A program made the translations under genes and the position numbers. A stretch of 64,000 nt of DNA from positions 1 through 64,000 of the forward strand of contig NZ_JADMJN010000009.1 in the NCBI RefSeq assembly GCF_018780565.1. The letters are read 5' to 3'. Below are positions 25,394 through 35,388 of this stretch, piece after piece. Position 1 is the first letter of the stretch, and each line of letters opens with the position of its first letter. The notes under the pieces were generated by a model, which was given only the letters and a program-made list of their open reading frames with translations, had not been told where the DNA came from and did no database searches. The stretch comes from Rhodoferax sp. (lineage in GTDB: Bacteria > Pseudomonadota > Gammaproteobacteria > Burkholderiales > Burkholderiaceae_C).

Positions 25394-28300
25394 TTAACCT
25401 GCTGCGACAGGCTCCCGCTTGACCCGGTACAAGGCGGCGTACATGGCAGGCAAGGCGAGAAGCGTCAGCACCGTCGCGACAATGAGCCCGCCCATGATCG
25501 CCACCGCCATGGGGCCCCAGAATACCGAGCGCGACAGGGGGATCATCGCCAGCACGGCAGCGGCAGCAGTCAGCACAATGGGACGCAAACGCCGCACGGT
25601 GGACTCCACAATGGCATCCCATGCGGGCACGCCACTGGCGCGGTCCTGCTCAATCTGGTCAATGAGGATGACCGAATTGCGCTGGATCATGCCCATCAAG
25701 GCAATCACGCCAAGCAAGGCTACAAAGCCAAAGGGACGATTCAGGAGCAACAAGGCACCTGCGACACCGGCAATACCCATAGGTCCCGTCAGGAATACCA
25801 GCATGGCCCGGCTGAAGCTATGCAACTGCAACATCAGCAAGGTAAAGGTAATGAACAGCATGATGGGAACCCCTGCGGCAATGGAGGCCGAGCCCTTGCT
25901 GCTCTCCTCCACGGCACCCGCCACCTGAATCCGGTAACCGGCATGGCCTTGTTGCAGCCATTTGGACTCCAGAGCACGAAGCGCTGGCGTCAGTTCGGCT
26001 GTCACAGTGGCGCCTTGAAGGCCTTCGACCACGTCACCCTGCACCGTGATGGCGTAGTCGCGGTTCTCGCGCCACAGCACACCGGGCTCCCAGGAGAAGG
26101 TCGGTTTGGCGATCTGCATCAGGGGAATGGTGCGTCCCGATGCAGTAGGCAGGTAGGCATTCGCGATGTCGGTGATGGCGTTGCGCTCGTCCAGTGGCTG
26201 ACGCAACACAATGTCAATCAGCTTGTCGCCTTCGCGGAACTGGCCCACCGTGGTGCCGGCCAGGATCGTCTTGGAGGCTTGGGCAATCGACTGACTGGTG
26301 ACACCCAGAGCACGCGCCTTGGATTGATCGACCTCCAGCCGCAAGACCTTGACGAACTCATTCCAGTTGTCATTGACGCCGCGCATGTTGGCGTTGGCCT
26401 GCAGGATGGCCTTGACCTCGTCGGCGCGTTCACGCAGGACCTTGGGCTCAGAACCCACCACACGAAACTGTACCGGATAAGGCACGGGTGGGCCATTGGG
26501 CAAGACCTTGACCCGACCCCGCACCTCCGGGAATTCCTGGGCCAGCAAGGCGGGCAATTTGATGCGCAGTGCCTCGCGCACCTTCAGATCCTGCGGCATC
26601 AGGATGAATTGGGACACGTTGGACTGCGGAAAAACCACATCCAGAGGCAAATAGAAGCGCGGCACGCCCGAGCCGACCCAGGTACTGACGGAGACCACAC
26701 CCGCTTCATCCATCAAGCGCTTTTCGACGCGCTTGGTGGTGGCCTCGTTGGCAGCGAAAGAGGTACCTTCCGGAAACCAGACGTCCAGCAATATCTCGGG
26801 CCGGCTGGAGTCGGGGAAAAACTGCTGCTGCACCCGCCCCATGCCAACGATACCCAGGGCAAACGTGAGCAGCATCAGGCCGATGGTGGTCCAGCGGTAT
26901 TCAACGCACCAGTTCACGGCCTTGCGAAAAGCCTTGTAGAAACCGCTGTCAAAACTTTCGTGGGGCGATTGGCCCGCCACTGCCAGATGGGCCGGGCGCT
27001 TGAGCAGCAGCGTGCCCAGATAGGGCACGAAGTACACGGACACCAGCCAGCTCAACACCAGCGCAAGAACCGTGACCGCGAAGATGGCAAAGGTGTACTC
27101 ACCCGTCACCGACTTGGCGATGCCGATGGGCAAGAAACCTGCGGCTGTGATCAAAGTACCGGTCAGCATCGGCATGGCGGTGATTTCGTAGGCGAAGGTG
27201 GCGGCGCGAACCTTGTCGTAGCCCTCCTCCATCTTGCGCACCATCATTTCCACGGCAATGATGGCGTCATCCACCAGCAAACCCAGGGAAATGATGAGCG
27301 AACCCAGCGAAATTTTGTGCAAGCCAATGCCCCAGTAGTACATGCCCAGAAAAGTCACCGCCAAAACCAGCGGAATGGTGATGCCCACCACCAGACCGGG
27401 ACGCATGTCGATGTAATAGCGGTTGTAAAAACGCGTAACGCCGGGGCGGCGATGAAAGCCCAGGCTGACGAAGCTCACCACCAGCACGATGACAATCGCC
27501 TCAATCAGCACCTTCACAAATTCGTTCACCGACTTGGCCACCGCCACGGGTTGATCCTGAATCTGGGTCAGCTTGACGCCAACCGGCAGCGTGGCATCGA
27601 TGCGCGTCGTTGCAACCTTGAGCGCTTTGCCCAATGCCAGAATGTCGCCGCCTTTGGCCATGGACACCCCCAGCGCAATGACTTGCTGTCCATGGTGTCG
27701 CACCTTGACCTGCGGCGGGTCCACATAGCCACGTTTGATATCGGCAATATCATCCAGGCGCAACTGATTGCCCGTGCTGCCGCGAATCGGCATGCTCTTG
27801 AGCTGGTCAATGGTTTCGAACTGGCCTCCTACCCGAACCTGCAAGACGTCCAACGGCGTTTGCATGGTGCCGGCGCCTTCCACCGCATTTTGTTGCCCCA
27901 GTTGTGCCAGCACCTGGTTCAAGTCCAGACCCAGCTGGGCCAGCCGCTTCTGGGAAATCTCGATGTAGAGCTTTTCGTCCTGCACGCCAAAGAGGTCCAC
28001 CTTGTTGACATCCTGCACACGCAGCAACTCCTGGCGGACGCTGTCCGCCATGGTTTTCACTTCTTCGTTGGAGAAACCATCGGACTCCAGCGCGTAGATA
28101 ACGCCATACACGTCGCCGAAATCATCATTGAAAAATGGCCCCAGCACACCGCCTGGAAGCGAGTAGCGCATGTCTCCGATCTTTTTCCGCACCGTGTACC
28201 AGATCGTGGGAACATCTGCCGCCTTGGAACTGTCCTTGAGCTGGAAGATGACCGTGGATTCGCCCGGCTTGGAGAAACTGCGGATCTTGTCGGCGTAGGG

Positions 28301-28549
28301 CACTTCCTGCAGCGTGCGCTCGATCTTGTCGGTGACCTGATCGGCCACCTGTTGCGCCGTGGCACCGGGCCACATGGTACGTATCACCATCACACGAAAG
28401 GCAAAAGGCGGATCTTCGTCCTGGCCCAACTGAAAATAGGCAGCGAAGCCGAGCGCCATCAGGACGACCAGCAGATAGCGGGTCAACGCTGGATGGTCAA
28501 GCGCCCACTTGGAAAGATTGAAGCCCGCTTTGGGTTGCAACTGGGTCAT
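25394..28549 (-). CDS. RND-family multidrug efflux permease
   Basis: A 1051-residue proton-driven inner-membrane transporter. It has the AcrB/MexB layout: one N-terminal helix (RYLLVVLMALGFAAYF), a large periplasmic loop, six helices (including SLGSLIISLGLLVDDAIIAV, motif with the DD pair), a second periplasmic loop, and a final helix block (AMLVFLTGPMGIAGVAGALL to MAVAIMGGLIVATVLTLLAL). The start GQDEDPPFAFRVMVIRTMWP is like the TriC/VexF-type subgroup. It follows the adaptor gene by 7 bases. No outer-membrane channel gene is nearby. The substrate is unknown. Confidence 0.9.
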   Translation of the reverse strand: MTQLQPKAGFNLSKWALDHPALTRYLLVVLMALGFAAYFQLGQDEDPPFAFRVMVIRTMWPGATAQQVADQVTDKIERTLQEVPYADKIRSFSKPGESTVIFQLKDSSKAADVPTIWYTVRKKIGDMRYSLPGGVLGPFFNDDFGDVYGVIYALESDGFSNEEVKTMADSVRQELLRVQDVNKVDLFGVQDEKLYIEISQKRLAQLGLDLNQVLAQLGQQNAVEGAGTMQTPLDVLQVRVGGQFETIDQLKSMPIRGSTGNQLRLDDIADIKRGYVDPPQVKVRHHGQQVIALGVSMAKGGDILALGKALKVATTRIDATLPVGVKLTQIQDQPVAVAKSVNEFVKVLIEAIVIVLVVSFVSLGFHRRPGVTRFYNRYYIDMRPGLVVGITIPLVLAVTFLGMYYWGIGLHKISLGSLIISLGLLVDDAIIAVEMMVRKMEEGYDKVRAATFAYEITAMPMLTGTLITAAGFLPIGIAKSVTGEYTFAIFAVTVLALVLSWLVSVYFVPYLGTLLLKRPAHLAVAGQSPHESFDSGFYKAFRKAVNWCVEYRWTTIGLMLLTFALGIVGMGRVQQQFFPDSSRPEILLDVWFPEGTSFAANEATTKRVEKRLMDEAGVVSVSTWVGSGVPRFYLPLDVVFPQSNVSQFILMPQDLKVREALRIKLPALLAQEFPEVRGRVKVLPNGPPVPYPVQFRVVGSEPKVLRERADEVKAILQANANMRGVNDNWNEFVKVLRLEVDQSKARALGVTSQSIAQASKTILAGTTVGQFREGDKLIDIVLRQPLDERNAITDIANAYLPTASGRTIPLMQIAKPTFSWEPGVLWRENRDYAITVQGDVVEGLQGATVTAELTPALRALESKWLQQGHAGYRIQVAGAVEESSKGSASIAAGVPIMLFITFTLLMLQLHSFSRAMLVFLTGPMGIAGVAGALLLLNRPFGFVALLGVIALMGMIQRNSVILIDQIEQDRASGVPAWDAIVESTVRRLRPIVLTAAAAVLAMIPLSRSVFWGPMAVAIMGGLIVATVLTLLALPAMYAALYRVKREPVAAG

Positions 28550-28556
28550 AGCAGGC

Positions 28557-29750
28557 TCACTTGGCAGCGGAAGCAGGGGCCTGGACGACAGTCCCAGTCG
28601 CTACAGAACCTGTAGCAGAAGACGCGGCCGTTGCGGGGGACACAGCCACTTTATCGCCTTCCTTTTCCTTGTAGATACTGACCTTTTGGCCCGGTGTCAA
28701 TACATGCACACCGGCCGACACCACCAGCATGCCGGGTGTCAGTCCGGCCGATACCACCACATCGTTGCCATCTGCGGTGGCAATCTCCACCGGCTGCGAC
28801 CGCACGGTCATGGTGGCAGGGTCCAGAACCCATACAGCAGAAGTCTTGCCATCCTGCTTGAAGGCACTGGTAGGCAGTTTGATGACGGCGACACCGCTGC
28901 GGGCAAAGGCCTGCGGTGATACATAAACAGTGGAGCCCAGGGGGGGCGCATCCTTGGGGTTGGCCACATCCAGCGACACCTTGACCTGGTAAGTCCGGGT
29001 CACCGGGTCTGCACTGGCGGCCACTTCGCGCACCATGCCCTTGAGGTTTTCGCCAGCGGACCAGGCCCGAACGTCAACGCCAGAGCCTTCCTTGATCATG
29101 GACACCCGGTCTTCGGGCACCGAGAAAACGATGTCGCGCGGGCCATCCTGCGCAATGCGAACCACCGGTGTTCCGGCGGCCACCACCTGCCCGCGTTCGG
29201 CCTCCACGGCCGTGACAACGCCGGACACATCGGCCAGCAAATTGGTGTAAGCCGCCTGATTGCGCTGACCGGAGAGCTGCGCTTGCGCCTGCTCAAGCTG
29301 GGCTTGGGCGGCATTGAGGGTGGCTTCGCGCCGCTCCACCTCGGCGCCACTGATGAAATTCTGGTCTTTCAGTTCCTTGAAACGCTTGTAGTCAGCGGCG
29401 GCCAGGTTGCGGTTGGTGGCGGCCTGTGCCACCTGGGCCTTGGCAGCCTCGGCTGCCAGCCTGAAATCCTGAGGGTCCAACTGGGCCAGCAACTGCCCCG
29501 CCTTGACCCGCTGCCCTACCTCGACCGGGCGCTGGGTGATCTTGCCGCCAACCCGAAATCCGAGACGGGACTCGACGCGGGCGCGCACTTCACCGGCAAA
29601 CTCAGCGCCAGACTGCATACTCCCCATGCCCACCGTCAGCACCTTGACGGCGCGCACCGGCTCTTCCACCGGGGCGGGCTTGGAGCAGGCAACCAGGACA
29701 ATCGCCGCTGCCAAGGGCAGAAAACGGACAGAAAATGACTTTTTATACAT
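28557..29750 (-). CDS. RND efflux periplasmic adaptor (lipoprotein)
   Basis: A 397-residue membrane-fusion protein of the AcrA/HlyD family. The lipobox is AIVLVACSKP near residue 20. Next come a biotinyl-lipoyl half (GGKITQRPVEVGQRVKAGQL), a coiled-coil hairpin (AEAAKAQVAQAATNRNLAAA to TLNAAQAQLEQAQAQLSGQR), and a second lipoyl half and beta-barrel. The C-terminus is Ala/Ser/Thr-rich. The ATG 29750 (MYKKSFSVRF) fits the lipoprotein signal; ATG 29783 would add 11 residues. It is cotranscribed with the permease. Confidence 0.9.
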   Translation of the reverse strand: MYKKSFSVRFLPLAAAIVLVACSKPAPVEEPVRAVKVLTVGMGSMQSGAEFAGEVRARVESRLGFRVGGKITQRPVEVGQRVKAGQLLAQLDPQDFRLAAEAAKAQVAQAATNRNLAAADYKRFKELKDQNFISGAEVERREATLNAAQAQLEQAQAQLSGQRNQAAYTNLLADVSGVVTAVEAERGQVVAAGTPVVRIAQDGPRDIVFSVPEDRVSMIKEGSGVDVRAWSAGENLKGMVREVAASADPVTRTYQVKVSLDVANPKDAPPLGSTVYVSPQAFARSGVAVIKLPTSAFKQDGKTSAVWVLDPATMTVRSQPVEIATADGNDVVVSAGLTPGMLVVSAGVHVLTPGQKVSIYKEKEGDKVAVSPATAASSATGSVATGTVVQAPASAAK

Positions 29751-29787
29751 GACTGTTTTTATTTCCAAGAGCGCCGAACTCATTTAA

Positions 29788-29832
29788 TGACCGAACGGTT
29801 AGTAATTTAAGTTAATTCTTCTTGCTTGTCAA
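29788..29832 (-). promoter_or_regulatory. RND pump promoter with overlapping TetR-type operator
   Basis: The minus strand has a perfect -35 TTGACA (29832-29827), a 17-base spacer and -10 TAAATT (29809-29804), giving a start near 29797. A palindrome-like TGACCG-AA-CGGTTA (29788-29801) overlaps that start; GACCG...CGGTC pairs are typical of TetR/AcrR operators. No tetR gene is adjacent, so the repressor would act in trans. The -35 lies only a few bases upstream of the divergent hpnC ATG. Confidence 0.6.
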
Positions 29833-29835
29833 ACC

Positions 29836-30705
29836 ATGAGCCCTGCCGTGACCAAACCCCTCGAAAGCGCCGCGCCGGTGAATCACTATGAGAACTTTCC
29901 TGTTGCCTCATGGTTGTGCCCGCCCCGCCTGCGCCCCGCCATCGCCGCTATTTACTGGTTTGCCCGCACCGCCGATGATCTGGCCGACGAGGGCGATGCT
30001 CCAGCGGCAATCCGTCTGGGCGATCTGGCTGCCTACCAGGCCGACCTGACGGCCATTGCCCAAGCCCATGCCCCCAGCGAGCGTTGGCCTCACGTTTTTG
30101 TGCCCCTCGGCCGCATTTTGCGCGATTTTCAGCTGCCAATCGTCCTTCTTGAGCAACTATTGCAGGCATTTGAGCAGGACGTCCGCTACACCGAATCGGG
30201 CCGCCGCTACCAGGACGACAGGGAGTTGCAGGACTATTGCCGCCTGTCTGCCAATCCGGTGGGGCGCCTGCTGTTGCATCTGTATGGCATCCATGACGAT
30301 ACCTCCCTGCAGCAAAGTGACCATATTTGCACCGCTCTCCAGCTCATTAATTTCTGGCAAGACATCAGTGTGGACGTACCCCGGGCTCGCTGGTACACCA
30401 GTGCGCAGACCATGCAACGCTTTGGGGTGCAGGATGCCGATTTACAAGTCGAAAGCGACTCGCCATATGCTGCACAATTAGTAGCACACTATGCAGCATC
30501 GGCGAGGGAAATGATGCTAAAAGGCGCCCCACTGGCGTGCCGCATTCCAGGCCGTGCCGGCTGGGAGTTGCGCCTGGTGGTGCAAGGCGGCCTGCGCATC
30601 CTGGACAAGATCGAAGCCATGGACTTTGCCACCTGGCGCACACGCCCCAAGATGGGCTGGCTGGACGCGCCGGTTCTGCTGTGGCGAGCCTGGCGCATGG
30701 GCTGA
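29836..30705 (+). CDS. hpnC: Hydroxysqualene synthase HpnC
   Basis: A 289-residue squalene/phytoene synthase-fold protein. The first Asp-rich motif is RTADDLADEGD and the second is LINFWQDISVDVPRARWY; YCRLSANPVGRLLLHLYGI lies between. In the three-enzyme squalene route HpnC converts presqualene diphosphate to hydroxysqualene. It starts the plus-strand hpnC-D-E run. A GCTG-N9-TAGC element lies in frame at 30469-30485. Confidence 0.92.
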   Translation: MSPAVTKPLESAAPVNHYENFPVASWLCPPRLRPAIAAIYWFARTADDLADEGDAPAAIRLGDLAAYQADLTAIAQAHAPSERWPHVFVPLGRILRDFQLPIVLLEQLLQAFEQDVRYTESGRRYQDDRELQDYCRLSANPVGRLLLHLYGIHDDTSLQQSDHICTALQLINFWQDISVDVPRARWYTSAQTMQRFGVQDADLQVESDSPYAAQLVAHYAASAREMMLKGAPLACRIPGRAGWELRLVVQGGLRILDKIEAMDFATWRTRPKMGWLDAPVLLWRAWRMG

Positions 30706-30768
30706 TTGCCAGTACGCCACAGGCGTCATGCCTGCTGGATAAACTAGGCGCATCAACCCGAACCATTC

Positions 30769-31608
30769 ATGACGCCACAAGACTACGTCCAGCAAAAAGC
30801 CGCCGCCTCGGGCAGCAGCTTTTATTACGCTTTTCTTTTCCTGCCCAAGCCCCGCCGCGCGGCAATTACGGCCTTCTATGCGTTTTGCCGCGAGGTGGAT
30901 GACGTGGTGGACGATACGGTGGACGCTGGCGTGGCCGGCACCAAGCTGGCCTGGTGGCAATCCGAGGTGAGTCAATCATTTGCGGGTCAGCCCAGCCACC
31001 CCGTCATGAAAGCCCTCATGCCCCTGGCAGCGGATTACAGGATTGAACAGCGCCACCTGCAGGCGGTGATCGAAGGCTGCCAGATGGACCTGGCGCAGAC
31101 CCGCTACCTCGACTACCCCGGCCTGCAGCGCTACTGCCATCTTGTTGCGGGCATTGTGGGTGAAGTTGCCGCCAACATTTTCGGCCAGACGCAGGCACAA
31201 ACAACGCTTTATGCTCACAAGCTGGGGCAAGCCCTGCAACTCACCAACATCATCCGCGATGTGGGCGAGGACGCCTTGCGCGGGCGCATCTACCTGCCCG
31301 TCAACGAGTTGCAGCAGTTCGATGTGAAAGCCCACGAAATTCTGAAGCAAACCTATTCGGACCGTTTCACCGCACTCATGAAGTTTCAGGCGCAGCGTGC
31401 CCAGGGTCTTTATGACGAGGCTTTGGCACTGCTGCCCGCAGCGGATCGGCGGGCCCAGAAGCCGGGCCTGATGATGGCCAGCATCTACCGCGCCCTGCTC
31501 ACCGAGATTGAGCGTGACAACTTCCAGGTACTCCACCAGCGTGTGAGCCTCACGCCCCTGCGCAAGCTTTGGCTGGCGTGGAAGGTGCAGGCCCTGGGTC
31601 GGATCTAG
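30769..31608 (+). CDS. hpnD: Presqualene diphosphate synthase HpnD
   Basis: A 279-residue paralog of HpnC. The Asp motifs are CREVDDVVDDTVD and LTNIIRDVGEDALRGRIYLP, with YCHLVAGIVGEVAANIFG between. It joins two farnesyl diphosphates to presqualene diphosphate. It lies 63 bases after hpnC, and its 3' end is 17 bases before the hpnE start. Confidence 0.93.
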   Translation: MTPQDYVQQKAAASGSSFYYAFLFLPKPRRAAITAFYAFCREVDDVVDDTVDAGVAGTKLAWWQSEVSQSFAGQPSHPVMKALMPLAADYRIEQRHLQAVIEGCQMDLAQTRYLDYPGLQRYCHLVAGIVGEVAANIFGQTQAQTTLYAHKLGQALQLTNIIRDVGEDALRGRIYLPVNELQQFDVKAHEILKQTYSDRFTALMKFQAQRAQGLYDEALALLPAADRRAQKPGLMMASIYRALLTEIERDNFQVLHQRVSLTPLRKLWLAWKVQALGRI

Positions 31609-31625
31609 ATGACTGCCACACCCAG

Positions 31626-32966
31626 ATGAAGATCGCCATCATCGGTGCGGGCTGGGCCGGCATGGCTGCGGCTGTGGAGGCAACGCAAGCCGGTCATACC
31701 GCTATTGTTTTTGAAGCATCCCGCGCAATAGGCGGGAGGGCCAGGGCCTTGAATGGCACCTTGCCGGACGGAACCCCCGTGACCCTGGACAATGGTCAGC
31801 ACATTCTGATTGGTGCCTATTCCGAAACGCTGCGTCTGATGGAGCGGGTGGGTGTTCAGGCAACAGACGCCTTGCTGCGCCTGCCGATGGCCCTGGTGTT
31901 TGCAGACGGAATGGGCTTGCGTTTTCCAGCCTGGCCAACACCGCTGGACGCGCTGGCCGGCATTGCCCGTGCACGCGGCTGGTCGGTAGCGGACAAATGG
32001 TCTTTGCTGCGCACGGCGACCGGCTGGCAAATGCAGGGCTTTCAGTGTGCTGCGAGCGCATCGGTGGCTGAGCTTTGCAGCACCTTGAGCCCGCGGGTGA
32101 TGGCTGAACTGATTGAACCTCTGTGTGTATCGGCCCTCAACACGCCGGCACAACGCGCCAGTGCACAGGTCTTTTTGCGGGTGATGAAAGATGCGTTGTT
32201 TGGTATTCAGGGGGGCTCCAACCTGTTGCTGCCGCAGGTCAATCTCTCGGCGTTATTTCCCCAGGCCGCCAGCGACTGGCTAGGACAGCGTGGTGGTCAG
32301 GTACGCCTGGCCAGCAGGGTGGAGACCGTCACGCAGCAGGGCCAAGGGTGGCAGATTGAAAGCGAGCACTTTGACGCGGTAATTTTCGCCAATTCAGCGT
32401 CCGACGCAGCCCGGGTCCTTGAAAATACAGCGCAGTCAGCTACTGATTCAATAGCGGACAGCATTTGGCAATGGACCGCTTGCGCCAGCGCCTTGCAGTT
32501 TGAAGCCATCACCACGGTCTATGCCTGGGGCGCAGGTGCCACGCTACCCCACCCCATGCTGAGCTTGCGTAGCACCGCCTCTGCTCCGGCCCAGTTTGTG
32601 TTTGACCGCGGTCAGCTTGGCGGTCCACCAGGCCTGCTCGCGTTTGTGGTGAGCGCCAGCACCGGAGATCGCGAGGCGCTGCAGGCCCAGGTGCTGCTGC
32701 AGGCAGAACAGCAACTCGGTCTTGGACTACAGGCCGTGCAAACAATTGTGGAAAAGCGTGCCACCTTCGCCTGCACGCCCGACCTTCAACGGCCCGCCCA
32801 GTGCCTCGTGCCAGGGCTGATGGCCTGTGGCGACTACGTGAGCGGCCCCTACCCCGCAACCCTGGAAGGCGCGGTGCGTAGCGCTGTGGCCGTGATCCAG
32901 GCGCTGCGCGACGATGCAGCCCATCCGACCCCGAATGACACAGCCCACCGGGAATCCCGTCCATGA
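31626..32966 (+). CDS. hpnE: Hydroxysqualene dehydroxylase HpnE
   Basis: A 446-residue FAD amine-oxidase-fold protein. The N-terminal Rossmann motif is IAIIGAGWAGMAAAVEA and the C-terminal FAD motif is GLMACGDYVSGPYPATLEGA. It reduces hydroxysqualene to squalene. The start ATG 31626 matches the family; the in-frame M at 31569 is inside hpnD. A GCTA-N9-TAGC mini-palindrome (32439-32455) lies in frame at the QSATDSIADS segment. Confidence 0.92.
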   Translation: MKIAIIGAGWAGMAAAVEATQAGHTAIVFEASRAIGGRARALNGTLPDGTPVTLDNGQHILIGAYSETLRLMERVGVQATDALLRLPMALVFADGMGLRFPAWPTPLDALAGIARARGWSVADKWSLLRTATGWQMQGFQCAASASVAELCSTLSPRVMAELIEPLCVSALNTPAQRASAQVFLRVMKDALFGIQGGSNLLLPQVNLSALFPQAASDWLGQRGGQVRLASRVETVTQQGQGWQIESEHFDAVIFANSASDAARVLENTAQSATDSIADSIWQWTACASALQFEAITTVYAWGAGATLPHPMLSLRSTASAPAQFVFDRGQLGGPPGLLAFVVSASTGDREALQAQVLLQAEQQLGLGLQAVQTIVEKRATFACTPDLQRPAQCLVPGLMACGDYVSGPYPATLEGAVRSAVAVIQALRDDAAHPTPNDTAHRESRP

Positions 32967-35371
32967 AAAAGGTTCTGAAAGCCATCGCCCTTCTGCTTGT
33001 GCTGGTGACGCTGGTGGCCCTGGCGGGCGCCACCTGGTACCTGCGCACCAAGCTGCCGCAACGCTCGGGCACGCTGTCAATGGCACAACTCAGCGCACCG
33101 GTCAGCGTGCGGTATGACGAGCGCGGCGTGCCGCACATCCGCGCTGAGAACGAACTGGACTTGTACCGTGCGCTGGGCTATGTGCATGCGCAGGACCGGC
33201 TGTTCCAGATGGAGATCATGCGGCGTCTGGCGCAGGGTGAGCTCGCTGAAATTCTGGGCCCCAAGCTGGTCGAGGTGGACCGCCTGTTCCGCACGCTGGG
33301 CCTTCGGGAGCATGCGCAAACCACCATCGCCAAAATGGACAAGGACAGCGCTCCAGCCAAGGCCCATGCGGCCTACCTGGACGGGATCAACCAATACCAG
33401 GCCACGCACCCTGCCCCCATGGAATTTGACCTGCTGGGCATTCCCAAGCGACCCTTCACGGCACAGGACACCGTGGCGCTGTCCGGCTACCTGGCATATA
33501 GCTTTGCGGCGGCGTTTCGCACCGAACCGGCCCTGACCCATGTGCGCGACAAGCTGGGGGCCGATTACCTGAAAGTGTTTGACCTTGAATGGAACCCGCA
33601 GGGCGTCATCAGTCCCGGCACCACGGCACTGAACGCGAAGGACTGGCACAAGCTCGATCAGCTGGCCCAGCTTGGCCGCGAGGCGCTGCGACTGGCCGGC
33701 CTGCCGCAATTGCAAGGCAGCAATGCCTGGGCCGTTGCGGGAAGCCGAACCGCCAGCGGCAAGCCACTGCTGGCGGGCGATCCACATATCGACTTTGCAG
33801 CGCCTTCGGTCTGGTACGAGGCGCATCTGTCCGCACCCGGCTTTGAACTGTACGGCCACCACCTGGCGCTGCACCCCACAGCCCTGCTGGGCCACAACCT
33901 GCAATTTGGCTGGAGCCTGACCATGTTCCAGAACGACGACCTGGACCTGATCGCCGAGAGGGTCAACCCCGCCAACCCCAATCAGGTCTGGTACCAGGGG
34001 CAATGGGTGGACATGCAAAGTCGCGAGGAAATCATCAAGGTCAAGGGCGCAGCACCGATCCAGCTGACACTGCGCCGCTCACCGCACGGACCGATCATCA
34101 CCGATGCTTTTCCAGGCAGCTATGGCACCACACCCGTGGCCATGTGGTGGGCATTTCTGGAAACAGAAAACCCGGTGCTGGAAGCGTTTTACGAACTCAA
34201 CCGCGCCGACACGCTGGAGAAGGCGCGCAACGCCCTGAGCAAGGTCCATGCGCCTGGCCTGAACGTGATGTGGGCCAACGCAGCGGGCAACATCGGCTGG
34301 TGGGCTGCCGGCAAACTGCCCATACGCCCGGACGGCGTCAACCCCGCATTCATTCTGGATGGCGGCACGGCTGAAGCGGACAAGCTGGGTTTTTACCGCT
34401 TCAGCGACAACCCGCAGGAAGAGAACCCCCAGCGCGGCTATATCGTCTCGGCCAACCATCAACCCAGGCCAAAAAGCGGCGTGCCGGTGCCAGGCTACTA
34501 CAGCATGCCAGACCGCGTGCAGCGGCTGGACGAGCGCCTGCGCGATCCCAACACCTTGTGGAACCTGACCAACAGCCAGTCGCTCCAGCTTGACAGCCAG
34601 AACGCCTACGGCCCGCGCGTGCTCAAGCCTTTGATTCCGATCCTGCTGAGCCGGGTCAATGATCCGAAGGAGCGCCTGCTGCTGGAGAGTCTGGCCGCAT
34701 GGAACGGCAACCATGACCTCTACAGCGTGACACCCACCGTGTTCAACCAGTTCCTGTACGAATTGGCCCGTGGCACCATGGCCGACAAAATGGGCGAAGC
34801 ACAGTTCAACAACCTGCTGGGCACTTTCGCGCTGGACTATGCCCTGCCCCGGCTGGCCGCCGACGCCGCGTCACCCTGGTGGGACAACAAGAACACCCCC
34901 GCGGTGGAGACCCGCACCGACACGCTGGTGGCCGTATGGCGTGCCACCATCAACCACCTGCAAGCCACCATGGGCAAAGACCCTGCTGGCTGGGGCTGGG
35001 GCAAGGCCCACACGCTGACGCACGGACATCCTTTGGGCAGGCAAAAACCACTGGACCTGCTGTTCAACGTCGGGCCGTTTCCTGCACCGGGCGGGCGTGA
35101 AACACCCAACCACTTCTCTGGCTCCATCGGCCCCGCGCCCTGGGCGGTTCGCTTTGGTCCGTCAACTCGCAGGCTCATTGATTTTGCAGATCCGGCCAAG
35201 GCCCTGGGCATCAACCCGGTGGGCCAAAGCGGCGTGCTGTTTGATGCGCATTACCAGGACCAGGCCAAGGCCTTCATGGTGGGCGGCTATTTTCCGGCGC
35301 ATCTGGCAGACGCAGATATCACGGCCCACACCCGCAGCACCCTGGTGCTTCGCCCCGCACCGCAGCGCTAG
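32963..35371 (+). CDS. Penicillin acylase family protein (S45)
   Basis: An 802-residue Ntn-hydrolase precursor, periplasmic by its N-terminal membrane segment (AIALLLVLVTLVALAGATWY). The alpha chain has GYVHAQDRLFQMEIMRRLAQG. The predicted autoproteolysis site and N-terminal nucleophile are in LQGSNAWAVAGSRTASG; LAGDPHIDFAAPSVWYEAHL follows. The family cleaves acylated amides (penicillins, acyl-homoserine lactones, others); the substrate here is not predictable. It is coupled to hpnE by an ATGA overlap, an unusual partner for squalene synthesis. Confidence 0.88.
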   Translation: MKKVLKAIALLLVLVTLVALAGATWYLRTKLPQRSGTLSMAQLSAPVSVRYDERGVPHIRAENELDLYRALGYVHAQDRLFQMEIMRRLAQGELAEILGPKLVEVDRLFRTLGLREHAQTTIAKMDKDSAPAKAHAAYLDGINQYQATHPAPMEFDLLGIPKRPFTAQDTVALSGYLAYSFAAAFRTEPALTHVRDKLGADYLKVFDLEWNPQGVISPGTTALNAKDWHKLDQLAQLGREALRLAGLPQLQGSNAWAVAGSRTASGKPLLAGDPHIDFAAPSVWYEAHLSAPGFELYGHHLALHPTALLGHNLQFGWSLTMFQNDDLDLIAERVNPANPNQVWYQGQWVDMQSREEIIKVKGAAPIQLTLRRSPHGPIITDAFPGSYGTTPVAMWWAFLETENPVLEAFYELNRADTLEKARNALSKVHAPGLNVMWANAAGNIGWWAAGKLPIRPDGVNPAFILDGGTAEADKLGFYRFSDNPQEENPQRGYIVSANHQPRPKSGVPVPGYYSMPDRVQRLDERLRDPNTLWNLTNSQSLQLDSQNAYGPRVLKPLIPILLSRVNDPKERLLLESLAAWNGNHDLYSVTPTVFNQFLYELARGTMADKMGEAQFNNLLGTFALDYALPRLAADAASPWWDNKNTPAVETRTDTLVAVWRATINHLQATMGKDPAGWGWGKAHTLTHGHPLGRQKPLDLLFNVGPFPAPGGRETPNHFSGSIGPAPWAVRFGPSTRRLIDFADPAKALGINPVGQSGVLFDAHYQDQAKAFMVGGYFPAHLADADITAHTRSTLVLRPAPQR

Positions 35372-35388
35372 AAATCAGCGCCGGGCCG

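Noticed and set aside
25820..28615. 931-codon plus-strand frame opposite the RND permease
   Set aside because: Antisense to a strongly conserved permease, His/Gln-rich, with no family match.
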